Below, piece after piece: positions 12,901 through 24,672 of a DNA stretch of 64,000 nt. Source of the DNA: Spodoptera frugiperda (taxonomy: Eukaryota; Arthropoda; Insecta; Lepidoptera; Noctuidae); the NCBI RefSeq assembly GCF_023101765.2, contig NC_064218.1, forward strand, positions 8,060,001 through 8,124,000. The letters run 5' to 3'. Below the pieces are notes generated by a model. It did not search any database, was not told the DNA's origin, and saw only the letters and a list, made by a program, of their open reading frames with translations. Each line of letters begins with the position of its first letter. Within the stretch, counting starts at the first letter, position 1. The position numbers and the translations under genes were made by a program.

Positions 12901-15900
12901 GACGGAATTAAAACCATATCGAATCAATTAAAGCCACAGGCAAAAGTCTGTGACTCATTAACCAATCATAGAATCGGTTCGCAAGATCAAGGTCGGCAAC
13001 TTAAGATAACATTTGATACAAACCAATGTCAACGTGTAAACGACCTTACGTGGGCGTTATGTCCAACTGGTCATACCTAGCACGTACTAAACTATAGCCT
13101 AGAGTTCTACACTCTAGAACATTTCCAGTCTGCGTCATTGTTTCTCAAAGTGAAGCAAAAAGTAGCGCGATTATTGGCAGGTTATTTTCATTAGACGTTT
13201 TGAACTGGTTTTAATTATAGGTGTGTTAATATTATAGGAAGAGAAAAGTATAGGTGATATGACATAATCTTGAACTTGATAGCCATTTCCTTAATTACTA
13301 TTTTGAAAATAAATACAAGGAATAATAATACACTTTATACTTAGCCATAATGAAACTTTTTTTTTTTTGAGGGTGGAAAATCATCCAATGACTTCTCCCG
13401 CCTTGGGTGAGGCAGGAGGAGCCCCGGTAACCTTTTACGTTGTCCGCAGTGGAATTAAGGTTAGGATTAAAAAAGGATTAGGATGAGATGTAATGTACTA
13501 AAAGTAGAGAAAAACGGTTCAGTTTCTAAGAAACTCTCCTGCAAAAGGCTTGCTGTAAGGATGCTATTAAAGTACGGAAATTCACAAACAACTGCAACCA
13601 AGATTGAGAATACTTCACGCTCATTATCTATTCTCGTGTAAAGGAAACAGACACGTCCTAGACGGCTAGGTCCTTTCGTGATTACACTGTTAAAATTTAT
13701 AACCCAATGTACTTGAAATGTGACTGACTGATCAAAAACATTATCATCGTAATCACGTAGTCACCGCCGTCTTGTGATAAACAATAGTGCTATAAATATA
13801 GCTGCTATGTTACTCGCTCAGTTATGTTTAAATCTGGGGTCGTTACAGCTGTCTTAATAACTAATGAATCAAGGCCAAGGCCAAATAATATTTTTGTAGC
13901 GCCCAATATTTATAACGTAACCAGGCAACATAAATGTTTCAATCATAGAATGTCCTCGAAATTATTTCATTTCTGATTTTAAGTAAGTCGTTGTGAACGC
14001 TACACATTATTGTATTAATATTACATTGTTATCGGTCGTTCTAGATGAGTCGTCACTGAAAAACGATAAAATTAATCCAAAGATTCGTTACACACATGAA
14101 TGATAGACAAGAACCGGCGATTAGTGTCTCACTGCCATCCGTGTACAAACAATCCCGAATTATCAAACATGCAGACAGACAACAGACGTAATTTACACAA
14201 CATTGCATTTGATTAAACCTAGGACTTGCTCTTAATAGCCAGTGTCGGAAAGAAGTAGAATACAACTCATAATTTCATATGCTGAACTAAGTATCATTTA
14301 CGGTCATTCGGCAAGTAGGCGCGGTGCGGATCACACGTGTCAGACCTTGTCGAGTTTTCGATTGTCTGAGACGGGAAAGTGAGTGTGTGGTGCGGTGGTG
14401 TGCGGATGCGTTTGCGGTAGCGTTATTGTGCGTTATGGAGAGTGCGGTGCACGCGGCAGTGCCGCTCCGGGTCGGGAAGAAGATGAGGAAGAGGCGGGAG
14501 TTGGACGCGCTGGTTGGAGGCGGAGGCTCGCGCGGCGGCCGGCTTCTGTCTGCGTCCAGTGACGAGGGGGAGCCCTGGGGCCGCCGCACCTCGCGCCGCC
14601 GCCGGTCCAGGCCCTTCGTCAGGCTGGCCGCAGCCCTAGCCTTCTGCGTGTGCGTGGTCTCTGCTGCAACCGTCCTCTGGCTGTTCGTCGATGTTAGGAG
14701 ACAGATTGCTTCTTTGCGCATTGAAATGGACAGAGGTTCGTTTCGTTCTATTTTTTAATGAATCTGCTGAGTACTACTTCTTTTAGGTATTATTTGTTGT
14801 TATCCAAGTAATTTAATTTATCTCATACGTTTGGAATGTCGTAAACATTTCCATAAGTTTCTTGTATCAAATTATCATTATCAAACTCGACACCGATCCA
14901 TTAGTTTACCTTGACAATATAGACAATCAACACAATTAAGCTAGAAGGCCTGACCTTCCTCAAAAAAAGTTTTCAAATAACGTCAGTCCTTATAATGGGC
15001 TAATGAATAACTTGAACACACACAACGCACTTGACTAAGGTAACTATGCCAAAGGATCAATTTAAAACAAATACTGTTTACTAAAACCAACCTGTCCATT
15101 GAAAACACTTTCTCACAAAATCTAAGCTTGAATAAACAAAGCCTTACACACATACGTGCTCTACAAATTGTTCTCTCTAAATTATAATCTAAGATCAAAT
15201 TAAACTGGTAGTTCTTCAACATAATAGCGGCGGTGAACGTCAAAGCGTGGGTGGATTCATCTCGTTATGTAAAGTCAACTCGTCGTGCTGTTACTGGGTT
15301 CTCTCACAATGCTAATATTCAACAATGGAGTCACACCTACGCCGTGTGATATCTATTTTGCATTCATAATAAAAATATGCTCCTTTCATAGTGAAAATAA
15401 TGCTTGCTTTCATTTGTATATGTAAGCACCTACTTAGATTTTGTGTTTTGTTAGTTCGTACTAGATAATTTGGTAAATGTCGGTTACAGGTACAGTCCAA
15501 AATTTGCAATACCTAAGCAATTGGTACATGCAATCGCGTGATGCAACCATCAAATTGCTAGCCTTAGTATGTGCGAAGTAATCGATCGCAATCTTATCTG
15601 CAATATCATGTAGGGATTCAGGTTGCTACTTCGCGATTTCACCTGTGAAACGTCGATGTCTAAATTACATGTAAAGAGATTGTAAATCGACCTGAAATTA
15701 CCAAAATATTTGGTTTAAATTGGTCCTGTTCAATCATGATGAGCTTGCCCGGCTTGGAAACCTCGAACATAGGCGAAAAGTTCCAAGCCAGTCTTTTGTG
15801 GGATACATTTCCGCGACTGTGTTGAAGAATTGCGCAAATGTCATCTATGCCCCAATGATAGCTTACATATAAAAATGTTACCAAGTTAACTACACATCAA

Positions 15901-18900
15901 ACTGTGTTAGTATGAAAGTACTCGTCTGCATCATAAAATAATTCATAAGTCCCTCGTCCCTCCACATACCTAACTATTAAGTCAATTACATAGCGTGTCA
16001 TATAAGTTTATTGATGTTTGCCGTGCCATTTATAGCAAGTGACGTTCATTTTATAATGGACCCTTGACAAGAAATTATAGCTATATGTGCCACACACTAA
16101 TCAAGTGTCTGTGGCATTGGATCGAGTTAAATAAATATACAAATAAGGAAATTACAATACCTTTATGTCATGTACATTAACTATTAATAACTTATCATTT
16201 ACCTACAACAGCCTGTCTTATTTCCTGGTCAAAGGGTGTAGGTTGTTTATTCTATAAAAGCCTATTAATTTTAATACAGTTTACCGTTTAACATAGTGTT
16301 TACAGGAAATTAATAAAATCAAGGTTAGATTGGCACCAAGATAGAACCTTGAGGTACTCCTATTAAAATTTAATCACTTGAGTGATTTTTAAGCGTATTT
16401 TTGTATAGTGAGTTTAGTGTACACTAGATGTATTGAATCTAGATAAAATATTATTTGAAAGGCGAGCTATTTAGTAAATAATGTGAGTTTTCTGATGAAC
16501 ACTGTATCAAACGATCAAACCAGATCAAAAAAATTGATAAAATGTAAGTTCTTTAGCAAAAACAAATGTACACATGATTATATTTATGTTTAAAGAGTAG
16601 ATAAGTTATTTAGCAGAATATCAATATCAAAATCAAAATATATCATTCACACATTTGACGTCAGGTGATAAAATTAAATTATTATTGGTCACAATATAAA
16701 CTAATTTAACACCTGTAATATCACACAGTTCCTACATTAGCTCAATGTTTTATTATTATTACATTCTAATAATAACAAAGGTGTTTTAATATAATAACAT
16801 GGCCGTTAGAAAGTGTTCACTCATAAAGACCTCAAGTCTATGTACTTAGATTTGATATGCATACACGTGACTGAGTCACAAGTAAACAACAGCTTAAGAT
16901 ACATTAACTACATAATATGCTGATATCTTAGGAATTATTGCTTGTATTTAGCTAGGAGTACCTCAAAGGAGTTATTTAACGCGAAGAATTTATCCCTATC
17001 TTTGTATAATATGGTTTGAAAAGGATTCTCAACGGGGTTTCCACAAATCGCGTTAATTCATCGAATTATCTCGAAAATTGTTCTACGTTAATTGCCTAAG
17101 CAATCTGCGCTGTGGTTTCTGTTCCATATTATCAAGAACTTAAAGGATGTTTGGTATGCCTCTGTAACGTCTTCACACGGTTATTTTCATAGTTATCATG
17201 AAAATTGTTGGTGTTCCTTGAAACCCCGCCATTCAGTATTCATTACAGAATACATGAACAATTTGTCGGTTCACTGTAGTTGGTATTGTTTCGAAGAATC
17301 GGTGCTTCGGTGCATTTCATTTTCGTCTGCATTGACATCGTTATAATGATTACATTTGATTGTTACTACACTTCAAGAAAAAAATCATCGAACATTGAAA
17401 GAACTTTCGTTACTACTTACCTACTTATATTTATTTAACCTTTGTTCTCCTTCGTGTTTTCCCCACTAGGTTGGGATTTGTTAGATTTTACATAGGACAA
17501 CAGCAATCGATCTTTTACACCAAAATCTTGGTTAAACCCGTTCTATTAGTGGCTCTACTTCTAACGAGTGATACATTCATTTCGTTCTCAAATATTCGAA
17601 TAGCTCTAAAACGAGTACGTTGCACTCCGGTGAATTCATAAAATGCAAATGTGAATCTCACATGTGTATATCATTAACTGCCATTTCCTTCAGTCTTCGT
17701 CCATATGTTTCTATGCGAAATTGTAAACAGCTGATACAAAATCGTTTTTGTTCCCTAGTTACATAGATAAAAATGCTAAAATCCACTTTAGTCTTTTGTT
17801 TACAGACATTTTCTTATATTAAAATAATGGTGTTCGGATAGTATTCAATGTGTGCTAAATATTTTCTGTGGACAATAAAGTTTATAATATTTAAAGGCGT
17901 TAAACACAAATGTTTATAATACAATTTAAAATGGGTTTCGTTTATTGTGGTTCCTTTTTTCAAAATCTGTACGATAGCCATTGATGATAGACAAATGATA
18001 GGAGATGTCTGATATGGACGTCGTATTGATGACTATAGCTATAGCCTAGCTTTCCAATGAATATTTCAGCACCCCAATTCTAAATTCCCATCAAACTAAC
18101 CAACGACTTTCCTCTTCCACAGTATCAAGAAGCAGCAACAGTGTAGACGACGCGTTACAAGTATGTCACACAACTGCAAAGGAATTACGAGCGAATGCCA
18201 GTGCACTAAGTGCGAAATTCGCGGCACTGGACCAGGAGCACAAAGAGTTGACGCAGAGGGTAGCTCAGGCGGCACAGGAGCTCGCTGCCGTGTCAGAACA
18301 GCTGTCAGCAGCGCCCAAGCTAGCTGACACGCCGAGAAGACTAGCAGAACTACAGAGGACAGTCGCGACATTTGGTTCACAGGTACTGTTCATTTTCTAT
18401 GAATAATTCTTTTTTATTTTCGGTTTTACGAAATAGTTTGGGGTGTTTTCGTTTTATCGTTCCGTTACAGCGTCCTATAATGCAATGAAATATCCTTAAT
18501 TGTTTTAAAGTCTATATTATTATATACATAGTTGCGTATAGACATAACTGGTATGTCTATGCAGAAACTAACGCGTGATATCGGTCACCGACTTTAGACG
18601 CACTGAATCAAAGAGATGAATATAAATATCATCTTAGCTATAAATTATTAAAGCAATATTCTTTACATTATTTAAAGTCTAGAACTTGAATATTGTGTTG
18701 TTTACCCGAAGAGGTGTACTACGTCATTATGCAGGTGTTATGATTTGTGGCAATGACAATGACATTTAATATAAAAAAGTCATTAAATCTCTAACTGCTG
18801 ACAAAAAATCTGTTAGGTAAAGACTAATCTTCTGATAGCGTCGGTCATTGTTGACTGATATGACATTTGTGTTGAGATCTGTTTTGTCCTTACTAATGTG

Positions 18901-21900
18901 CAGAAAAAAGGTAATTTGTGAGATACCAAAATAAACATAGATAATAATTATATCCTGTGTTCGTGTCCATCTCGTATCATTGTGCTGTGGACTGCCTAGA
19001 GGTTTATTGAGGCTCTGGCTCGAAAAACAGAAGTAGGAACGAGGTGGTTTTTAGTCAGTAAAAGTTTGACACTCCCTCTCGCCTCACCCAGGGCGGAAGA
19101 AGTCATTGCATGATTTTCCCCCATAAAAATATGATTGTGAAAGTTTTCCTAAAAACTGTAGTTACGTTAATTTTCCAATGAATCTATATATTAATACGTG
19201 ATGCAAATACTTTATATTCCTTTTTACGAAAATTGCGCGGACGTAGGAGCATAAAATTTGGTACACTTATAGTTTATGTGTAGGAGAGTACATAACGCTA
19301 ATATTTTTCAATAATAATGCTTATAAAGTACATTAAATCAATAAATAAAACACACACATGCATAGTAAGTATCTGATCGTATTTGACAAAACGTCAAAAT
19401 TGACAGACATTGCGATGATATTCTCACGTCTCATATGAAAAGAGGTTTTTCATTGAAGGAGGTTTGGTTATTCATGATGCGTTATAAAAGAGTTTGTTTG
19501 AGTTTGAGTTAAATAAAAATTATCCTTGAACGTATGTTAAGTGGTATTGTAAATTAAGTCGTATATGGTCGAATTTCGGCCACTAGGCGACCACTAGTTC
19601 ATAGTAAACAAGTGACATAATATGACAAAAAATATGTTACAGGACGTCCGATTTGTTCCTTTAGAAAATAACAATTTGTCAATGGCATTAGCTGAATACC
19701 ATGTGGACACATGTCTATCAAATTGTTTTGATGATCAGAACCACGTATTGTATTGTGATTGGTATCTAGGTCACGATATAATCTAATCTGTAGCTCGCAT
19801 ACAATACCGATCATATTGAGTATTACTGTCTTATAACAAATCACCCTTATCTGTTATCACAGCCGGTATGTTCTAGAGTTCTAGATTGTTAGCTGTTGTT
19901 TATTGAAGCTGTAATCTCATGTAGGATTAGAGTACTACACCGGTAGATTGATGTTTTGCTTTTGTTTTTATGTTATTGACAAAAATATAGGTTTTTTGAA
20001 AGTCTCTGGACTGCAGGCTGTTATGTCGACTTGCCACCGTACTCAGAGTCATTTAATGGTTACTTAACCCAGTCCTTAGCAATTGTTTTCGATATAAAAT
20101 CGTTACTAAGGAATAGTTTAAGTAATCATTAAATGTATCTGAGTGCAGCTGTTAATGTTCGAACACTACCTTAAATGTTTTGACATATATTTAGCAACCT
20201 CAAGGCCGCCAAAACTGATATTGTGACTACAATAACAGGAAGCAATCTACTCCTAGAATGAGAAGTACACCACAATGACATCTTGCCATTAGCCAATATA
20301 TTCCAGTACACACTTCCTTAGTGCCGAATGTACCGAATTGAACAGGAGATCTCAGAAACGAAATGCGCACTACTTGTCCTTGTTGCACACATTTTCTTCT
20401 GCACACAAAAGACAGAGATAAATATAGGCTTAACTTGCTTGGTTAGAAGTTTGGTGTACCTGTACATAGGATGCTCCTATGTAAACTTTAGTAGCTAAAA
20501 TAGCTATAAAGAGGAGTGCTGTATCGCTAGATGAAATTAAGATTTGAGATGTAGTCTACCAATACCATCTGTCTATTTCATCACAAGCAGATAACAGTAA
20601 TTAATAAGCTACGTGCATGAGTAACGTGATCGGAGACACGTAGAAAAACCATTGTTTTATTTATTGGTACATTAAGCCAACTATGTTAGTCAAACACACA
20701 ACACTTCGATAGCATGTCCTGCATCTGAAGTCGTTTGGTAGCAGGTGGAATAGGTACATTTGTCTCCAACACTCTTACTGCGTCGCAGCAGCTGATTAAG
20801 ACACTACATATATCACGTAGATTTGAAACAGTGCTCTGGTCAACTTGAACCTTTTCAATGAACAATGACAGACTCTTTCGTGTAGGAGCTCACTGTCCAG
20901 GCCTCACCTAAGGCGGGAGAAGTCGTCCAAAGATTTTCTCCCCTTAAAAAGAACAAAAGGAGCCCACTGTCCAGCTGTAGACTGTCAAGCGCAGTTGATA
21001 ATGATGATTATAACGATTTTATGCTTCATATCTCCTATGCAATTTATTATCTTATATCATCTTCTATTAAAATATTTTTTTCTCTTTCCAGATCAACGGT
21101 TTCGACAGTACAATAAGTTCGACCCACAAACAAGCTTTAGCAGCAGTTACAGGTGTCGAGGAAGTGAGAAATCTTCTTCACCAACTGGATGCGAAGGCGA
21201 ACGAAACTATAGCCAACGTCACAGCGAACACGAAGCGTGACGAAGAGATCCGAACGGACCTCGGGACCCTCAACAGTACGCTCACAAGCAAAGTCGAAGC
21301 CTTGCAGACTAGGATACAGGAAATCACTGTAAGTACTTATGACCTATGTTTTCGAAAATTGATCTTAAGCCAAGGGGATAAAGATCATTTCAGTTCAATT
21401 GTTTCCGTAAACACAACGACCAGTATAAGTTGGCCTCGCGTTGTTTAAGCCTTTCATTGTACTGTCAGGTCATTTTAAGTTTTTTAAAGTATCAGTTCTG
21501 CTGTCGACTAAACATTTACATGTGTTATCAATGCAAGGATGCAAGTTTATCCGGAACATCTTGGAACCTTGAATTTTAATGGAACTCGATTTGCATTGAA
21601 TAAAGGTGAAAAGTGACTGGAATAATTGCACAAAATGAAAACGTGTTGACATTATTTTCGGTCAGAGGTCGTTCGATAATTGTCTGGTTGCTATTTTTGA
21701 AGTACCATTTTATTTCATTATGTTCCGGCAATAATACATAATGAGTCTGACCTTTTCGTTACTTAAATTGTATTGAACTTAAACTTGCAACTATTAAGGT
21801 GTACCAATATCAATATTTAAACTTTACCATTATTAATATGATTCATCCATATTAATCTGTTATCTTTACTGAGTCACATCTAATCAACCAATTATTTTAA

Positions 21901-22903
21901 ATACAATGAATATCAATCACCAATCATCACGTATACAATCGTTTTCGCAATCCCTAGATGGCGCCACTGACGAGTTATGTCTTGTGACTTTTATAACCAT
22001 TTGTACAATAGCGGGGCCATAAATCGGAGGTTGATCTAGAACGTCAGTCACTCATTAATCCTACATTTCCTACACTAATGTGAATAGTAATTAAATGTGA
22101 CCTAATTTGATTGAAATTAATGCTAATAGTTATCCGCGTCCAAATTTTGTAAATGATTTTTCATAGAAGATGTAAAGACTGAGGTTAGTTACGTAACTGA
22201 AGGTTTTAATTTATTTTTATTCCATTTTCCAGAAGCCTGTAAGCACAGCAGCGCCGACGGTGGCGACGGCCGCGACGGCAGCGAGCGCAGTGCCGCCTAC
22301 TAATGCTACCTCTACCACCGCAACGACACTACCGCCTGGTACGTATCACTTAGGAAATGCTACTATTTGCTTAATACCAGGACTTACTCGGTATATGCCT
22401 GTTTATTATACTAAGCTAGTCATCATGTATTCGTTACATATTTTATTACTTGTACCCTTAGTACGAGTTTGCTTTACGTACAAAAACGAAACGAGAGCGC
22501 GTTTAACGTAAAGCAAACTCGTACTAAGGGTACTGTTATCATAAAACTTGTGGGACTAGCAGTCTGAAATTATCCTATCTAGCCTTTATTGCTTTCTACA
22601 TAGAAAAGCTTTTGATTTGACATTTTACTATACCGTGACTGAAATCTATGATTGGTTTTATGCTTATTTTAAACTGCTTGAACCTTACTGCAATACTGAA
22701 GTCACTTAATGGGTACTTAACCCAGTCCTTAGCAATTCTTTTGGGCACAAAATTTTTACTAAGGCATGGTTTAAGTAGTCATTAAATGACTCAGTACGGC
22801 AGTAAGTATTAATCGAGCAAAGACTATCCTACAAGGGAACTGTTGTTTTTCAATGCGCTAATCAATAAATTTAATTCCAGGTAAACCGTCAGTGCTACAA
22901 TGA
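6997..22903 (+). CDS. EFCAB14: EFCAB14-like single-pass membrane coiled-coil protein, isoform A
   Basis: Exons are 6997-7115, 7603-7781, 18123-18382, 21092-21328, 22233-22338 and 22881-22903. All have GT-AG borders and consistent phase, giving 307 aa. The N-terminus is cytosolic-looking and acidic with Ser-Asp-Glu clusters (SSDEESED, 18-25) followed by basic KKK. A membrane segment lies at about 67-87. The lumenal or extracellular part is coiled-coil-rich, with several NxT/S sites and a final Ala/Thr-rich stretch ending GKPSVLQ. The shared part resembles human EFCAB14 as I recall it: TP..LAELQRTVATFGSQIN corresponds to the human segment around LQKSVASIGNTLN. Vertebrate EFCAB14 ends in EF-hands, but this model stops before any EF-hand. 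Exon 2 ends only 19 bp before an inserted repeat. Function is unknown; the family name rests on sequence resemblance. The gene is divergent to PIGO and convergent with GCAT. Confidence 0.8.
7801..7936 (+). repeat. 136-bp mobile-element copy with 11-bp flanking duplication
   Basis: It lies in EFCAB14 intron 2, 20 bp after the donor. It is flanked by AGAATTAAGTT at 7790-7800 and again at 7937-7947. It starts ATGTAAGTTTTTAAACTGAC and ends GTTCTAATGATAGTA, the same ends as the copy at 31634-31842. A truncated end of the family is at about 35180-35212. Confidence 0.75.
7948..10302. other. EFCAB14 intron 2, left part
   Basis: AT-rich intronic DNA. A short degraded LINE-type fragment begins near 8470 with the usual cgcggtttcgcc start. 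An 18-base imperfect hairpin lies at about 9640-9690. No coding exon is seen. Confidence 0.4.
10303..10450 (+). repeat. Dispersed repeat, copy 1 of an intronic pair
   Basis: About 140 bp starting AAGTGAAGCAAAAAGTAGCG, nearly identical to 13150-13310 in the same orientation. Both contain the run AGGTGATATGACATAATCTT. The two copies differ by small indels. The family is not recognised. Confidence 0.7.
10748..10921 (+). repeat. 3' remnant of a LINE-type retroelement
   Basis: Contains the widespread insect pattern of a degenerate cgcttcgtcc start, GGGATAAAAAATATCCTAT, CAAATTTCATCAAAATCCGT, TCAGTAGTTTCAGCGTGA and a terminal CATTTATAATATTAGTG. I recognise this from memory as the 3' end of a common lepidopteran non-LTR family. 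No ORF remains. Confidence 0.65.
11040..11650 (+). promoter_or_regulatory. Candidate intronic regulatory region or cryptic promoter
   Basis: A GC- and CpG-richer island in an otherwise AT-rich intron. It holds two perfect palindromic CRE sites TGACGTCA (11134-11141 and 11638-11645), two GCATGCG-type sites (near 11113 and 11524) like those bound by NRF-1-class factors, and a CCAAT box near 11203. It sits between the two EFCAB14 first exons. Small ORFs are present but lack coding support. Confidence 0.35.
13150..13312 (+). repeat. Dispersed repeat, copy 2 of an intronic pair
   Basis: Second copy of the sequence at 10303-10450 in direct orientation, with an insertion near 13225-13240. Confidence 0.7.
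13361..13431 (-). repeat. SINE family 1, partial copy
   Basis: Tail part of the SINE best seen at 63390-63545, on the minus strand. Reading on the plus strand it shows a poly-T run, then GAAAATCATCCAATGACTTC and the inverted CCGCCTTGGGTGAGGC block. Confidence 0.7.
14280..14434 (+). promoter_or_regulatory. Probable promoter/5'UTR of EFCAB14 isoform B
   Basis: A sharp rise in GC and CpG content immediately upstream of the isoform B ATG suggests a TATA-less promoter. There is no in-frame ATG upstream of 14435. Inferred from composition and position only. Confidence 0.4.
14435..22903 (+). CDS. EFCAB14: EFCAB14-like protein, isoform B from an alternative first exon
   Basis: A separate GC-rich first exon, 14435-14735, ends in phase 1 exactly like isoform A exon 2. 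It joins the same exons 18123-18382, 21092-21328, 22233-22338 and 22881-22903, giving 308 aa. The exon encodes MRKRRELDALVGGGGS from Met17, close to the vertebrate EFCAB14 start MKKRKELNALI as I remember it. Translation may therefore begin at Met17 (14483) rather than Met1 (14435). It then has a basic stretch (RRTSRRRRSR, 50-59) and a membrane segment at about 62-85. This exon looks like the ancestral 5' end and the 6997-7781 pair like an alternative one. None of the shared downstream exons contains a methionine codon in frame, so each isoform depends on its own first exon. Confidence 0.8.
14736..18122. other. EFCAB14 intron after the isoform B first exon
   Basis: 3.4 kb of AT-rich DNA with no supported exon, repeat or RNA gene that I can identify. 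Confidence 0.5.
18985..19126 (+). repeat. SINE family 1, near full-length copy
   Basis: Shows GGACTGCCTAGAG, GGCTCTGGCTCG, GTAGGAACGAGGTGG, TTTTTAGTCAGTAAAAG, CTCCCTCTCGCCTCACCC and a 3' ATTTTCCCCCAT-A-rich end, in that order, as in other copies in this window. Confidence 0.8.
20034..20151 (+). repeat. 118-bp TTA-flanked MITE, copy 1
   Basis: Starts CCACCGTACTCAGAGTCATT and ends with the inverted equivalent ATCTGAGTGCAGCTG. The central part CCTTAGCAATTG...CTAAGG is also symmetric. Flanks are TTG and TTA. The 3-bp flank and ends suggest a PIF/Harbinger-type MITE. Confidence 0.7.
20885..20955 (+). repeat. SINE family 1, 3' fragment
   Basis: Contains CCTCACCTAAGGCGGGAGAAG and ATTTTCTCCCCTTAAAAA, the 3' half of the family. 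Confidence 0.6.
22452..22533. repeat. Near-perfect palindromic MITE in EFCAB14 intron
   Basis: Arm 22452-22480 (GTACCCTTAGTACGAGTTTG...) is inverted at 22506-22533, leaving a loop of about 25 bp. The same ends occur at 58718-58856, and a degraded end at about 25218-25240. It lies about 110 bp after the donor of the penultimate EFCAB14 exon. Confidence 0.75.
22688..22802 (+). repeat. 115-bp TTA/TAA-flanked MITE, copy 2
   Basis: Same family as 20034-20151. Starts CTGCAATACTGAAGTCACTT, ends TGACTCAGTACGGCAG, and has flanks TTA and TAA. It lies about 80 bp upstream of the last EFCAB14 coding exon. Confidence 0.7.
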
Positions 22904-23471
22904 GGATTACTGAAATCCTTCGTTCCTCCCAACTCGTGAACCGATGTCGGATGACGAGAGAAACGCTCAGTCTTGATCTCAATACGTCCACACGACATAT
23001 ACACGTAGACGTTACCGAGACGCGGAACGGATACCCTCCAAAATATTTGTAAGGATAGAATTGCCGCAGTCGGCGACAGACTCTCAAACAGGACGGACGT
23101 GATTTTGACTCGGCCATACATTTCAGTCAGTATTTTAATATTTTCCCTTGGACTGTACATACATTTTTCATTAAAGAAATATTTTTTATTAATAATACTA
23201 CTTATTTAGTGTTTGTACTTATATTTATGTGTTTGTTTAACTTTATTATATGGAGTTGGTGTTATGTTGATGGTGACCTATGTTTATTTTATTTGTGAAC
23301 GTCTTGTATCTTGTGTGTCAACGAAGTGAGGTGAGGTGCACCAATGCAATATCGTCGAGTGAGAATTGAGTACGATTTAATGTAAATATTTAATTGTAAT
23401 TAGTTTAAAGAGTGTAGTGAACACACGCGGCACTGTGTGTTATGTTGTACGAGTGTGTGTTTTATTACTGT

Positions 23472-23477
23472 AATAAA
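23472..23477 (+). terminator. Likely polyadenylation signal of the EFCAB14-like gene
   Basis: AATAAA followed by TG-rich sequence, about 570 bp after the stop codon at 22901-22903. First good canonical signal on this strand after the stop. Confidence 0.55.
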
Positions 23478-24167
23478 TTATTGTTAATAGATCAGTTATT
23501 ATTATACAGCTTTGTTTTATTTCACAATCAACGTGTTTTTACACGTCAACCGGCATGTGATTGTTGGTATTAACAATGATTGATGGACCTTAGTTACACC
23601 TACTCAGCTATTGTTACATACGATCACTCACCGGAGATATGCTATGCTACGTTGCTATGGATGCGTTTGGTATCCACCAATCATATTCATTGGTACATAT
23701 AACTTAGCACTGGTGGAAACAGGTTCAACTAAGATATGTTTTTTATATGGAAAGATGCGTGCTATGGATGCGTCCTATGGATGACTTCCCTACTATCAAT
23801 AAATCGCATACTCGAGCTGCGCAACTTCCTCGCACAGCTACTTTGCGGCGGCGCATCTTCAGAGCACATTTTACTCGCACCGCTACATAGCTTGCAAACG
23901 GTCACATAGTTTCACAGCTTAGCTATTACATCTTCGTAGCATAGTTACATAGAAAAGCACCCTAACTCTGAGCGAATCGAAATCGAATGGCATACGTATG
24001 TTTGTACAAGTGCCATGCTTAAAAAAAATGAAAACATATACAGTCTCACCTATAAAGATGCACTATTTAGTCGTACTTCGAGAAGTTATAAGAGGAAAAT
24101 CAAAAGACAAATGATAAGGAAATTAAGTAAGAAAAATAAACAATAAAAATGCAATAACAGTAAAACA

Positions 24168-24173
24168 TTTATT
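24168..24173 (-). terminator. Possible polyadenylation signal of GCAT
   Basis: TTTATT on the plus strand is AATAAA on the minus strand, about 500 bp beyond the GCAT stop. It would place the LINE tail at 24385-24483 inside the 3'UTR. Confidence 0.35.
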
Positions 24174-24384
24174 GATTCAGTCCTAGTTCCATACATACAC
24201 AAACATAAAGCAATCGACTTGGTATTTACAAATATTACATAGGGACGTCTATGCGGAGATATAAGCAAGCGAAGGATCGATCTCAAGGCTACTGGCCAAA
24301 TAACTAGACATAGAATTCTCATTATATTTCTTACAAAAAGATATGCAAAACAGTTTCTGAATAATCATACTGGTAAATAAACAG

Positions 24385-24483
24385 CCAACCCGTCTTGAGC
24401 AAGCGTGGTGATTAATGCTCAAACCTTCGCTGTGTGAGAAGAGGCCTTTAGTCAGCAGTGGCCACTTATAGGCTGATGATGTG
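24385..24483 (+). repeat. 3' tail of a non-LTR retroelement, copy 1
   Basis: Contains GAGCAAGCGTGGTGATTAAT, GCTCAAACCTTC, GAGAAGAGGCC and CACTTATAGGCTGATGATG. Copy 2 is at 34292-34385. The gcagtgg..tataggctgatgatg ending is typical of lepidopteran LINE tails, from memory. Confidence 0.7.
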
Positions 24484-24672
24484 AAATGAACAAGACTATC
24501 TTTGCTAAAGAAAGATTTCGTCCAATTTGAATCTTTCAAAAAGTGTACTTAGAGTCTACAGCAGATTGGTTAAAACATCAATTACTTATTTAAAACTTGT
24601 TGTTAACAAAAATTACAGAATATTCATAATTCTACATTTCAAGCCTTGAGATCGATGTACCACAATACAGTA

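Larger units (their letters stand above)
23478..24672. other. Convergent intergenic region between EFCAB14-like gene and GCAT
   Basis: Holds a reiterated CTATGGATG-containing stretch (about 23640-23790) and a LINE-type tail (24385-24483). The rest is AT-rich. The left end probably belongs to the EFCAB14 3' flank and the right end to the GCAT 3'UTR. Confidence 0.5.

Noticed and set aside
14287..14721. 144-codon open frame on the minus strand
   Set aside because: It is the antisense shadow of the GC-rich EFCAB14 isoform B exon and has no independent support.
22260..22511. Open frame running past the exon at 22233-22338 (ending RARLT)
   Set aside because: It reads through a good GT donor into intronic sequence that is a palindromic repeat. 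The spliced frame ends properly at 22903.
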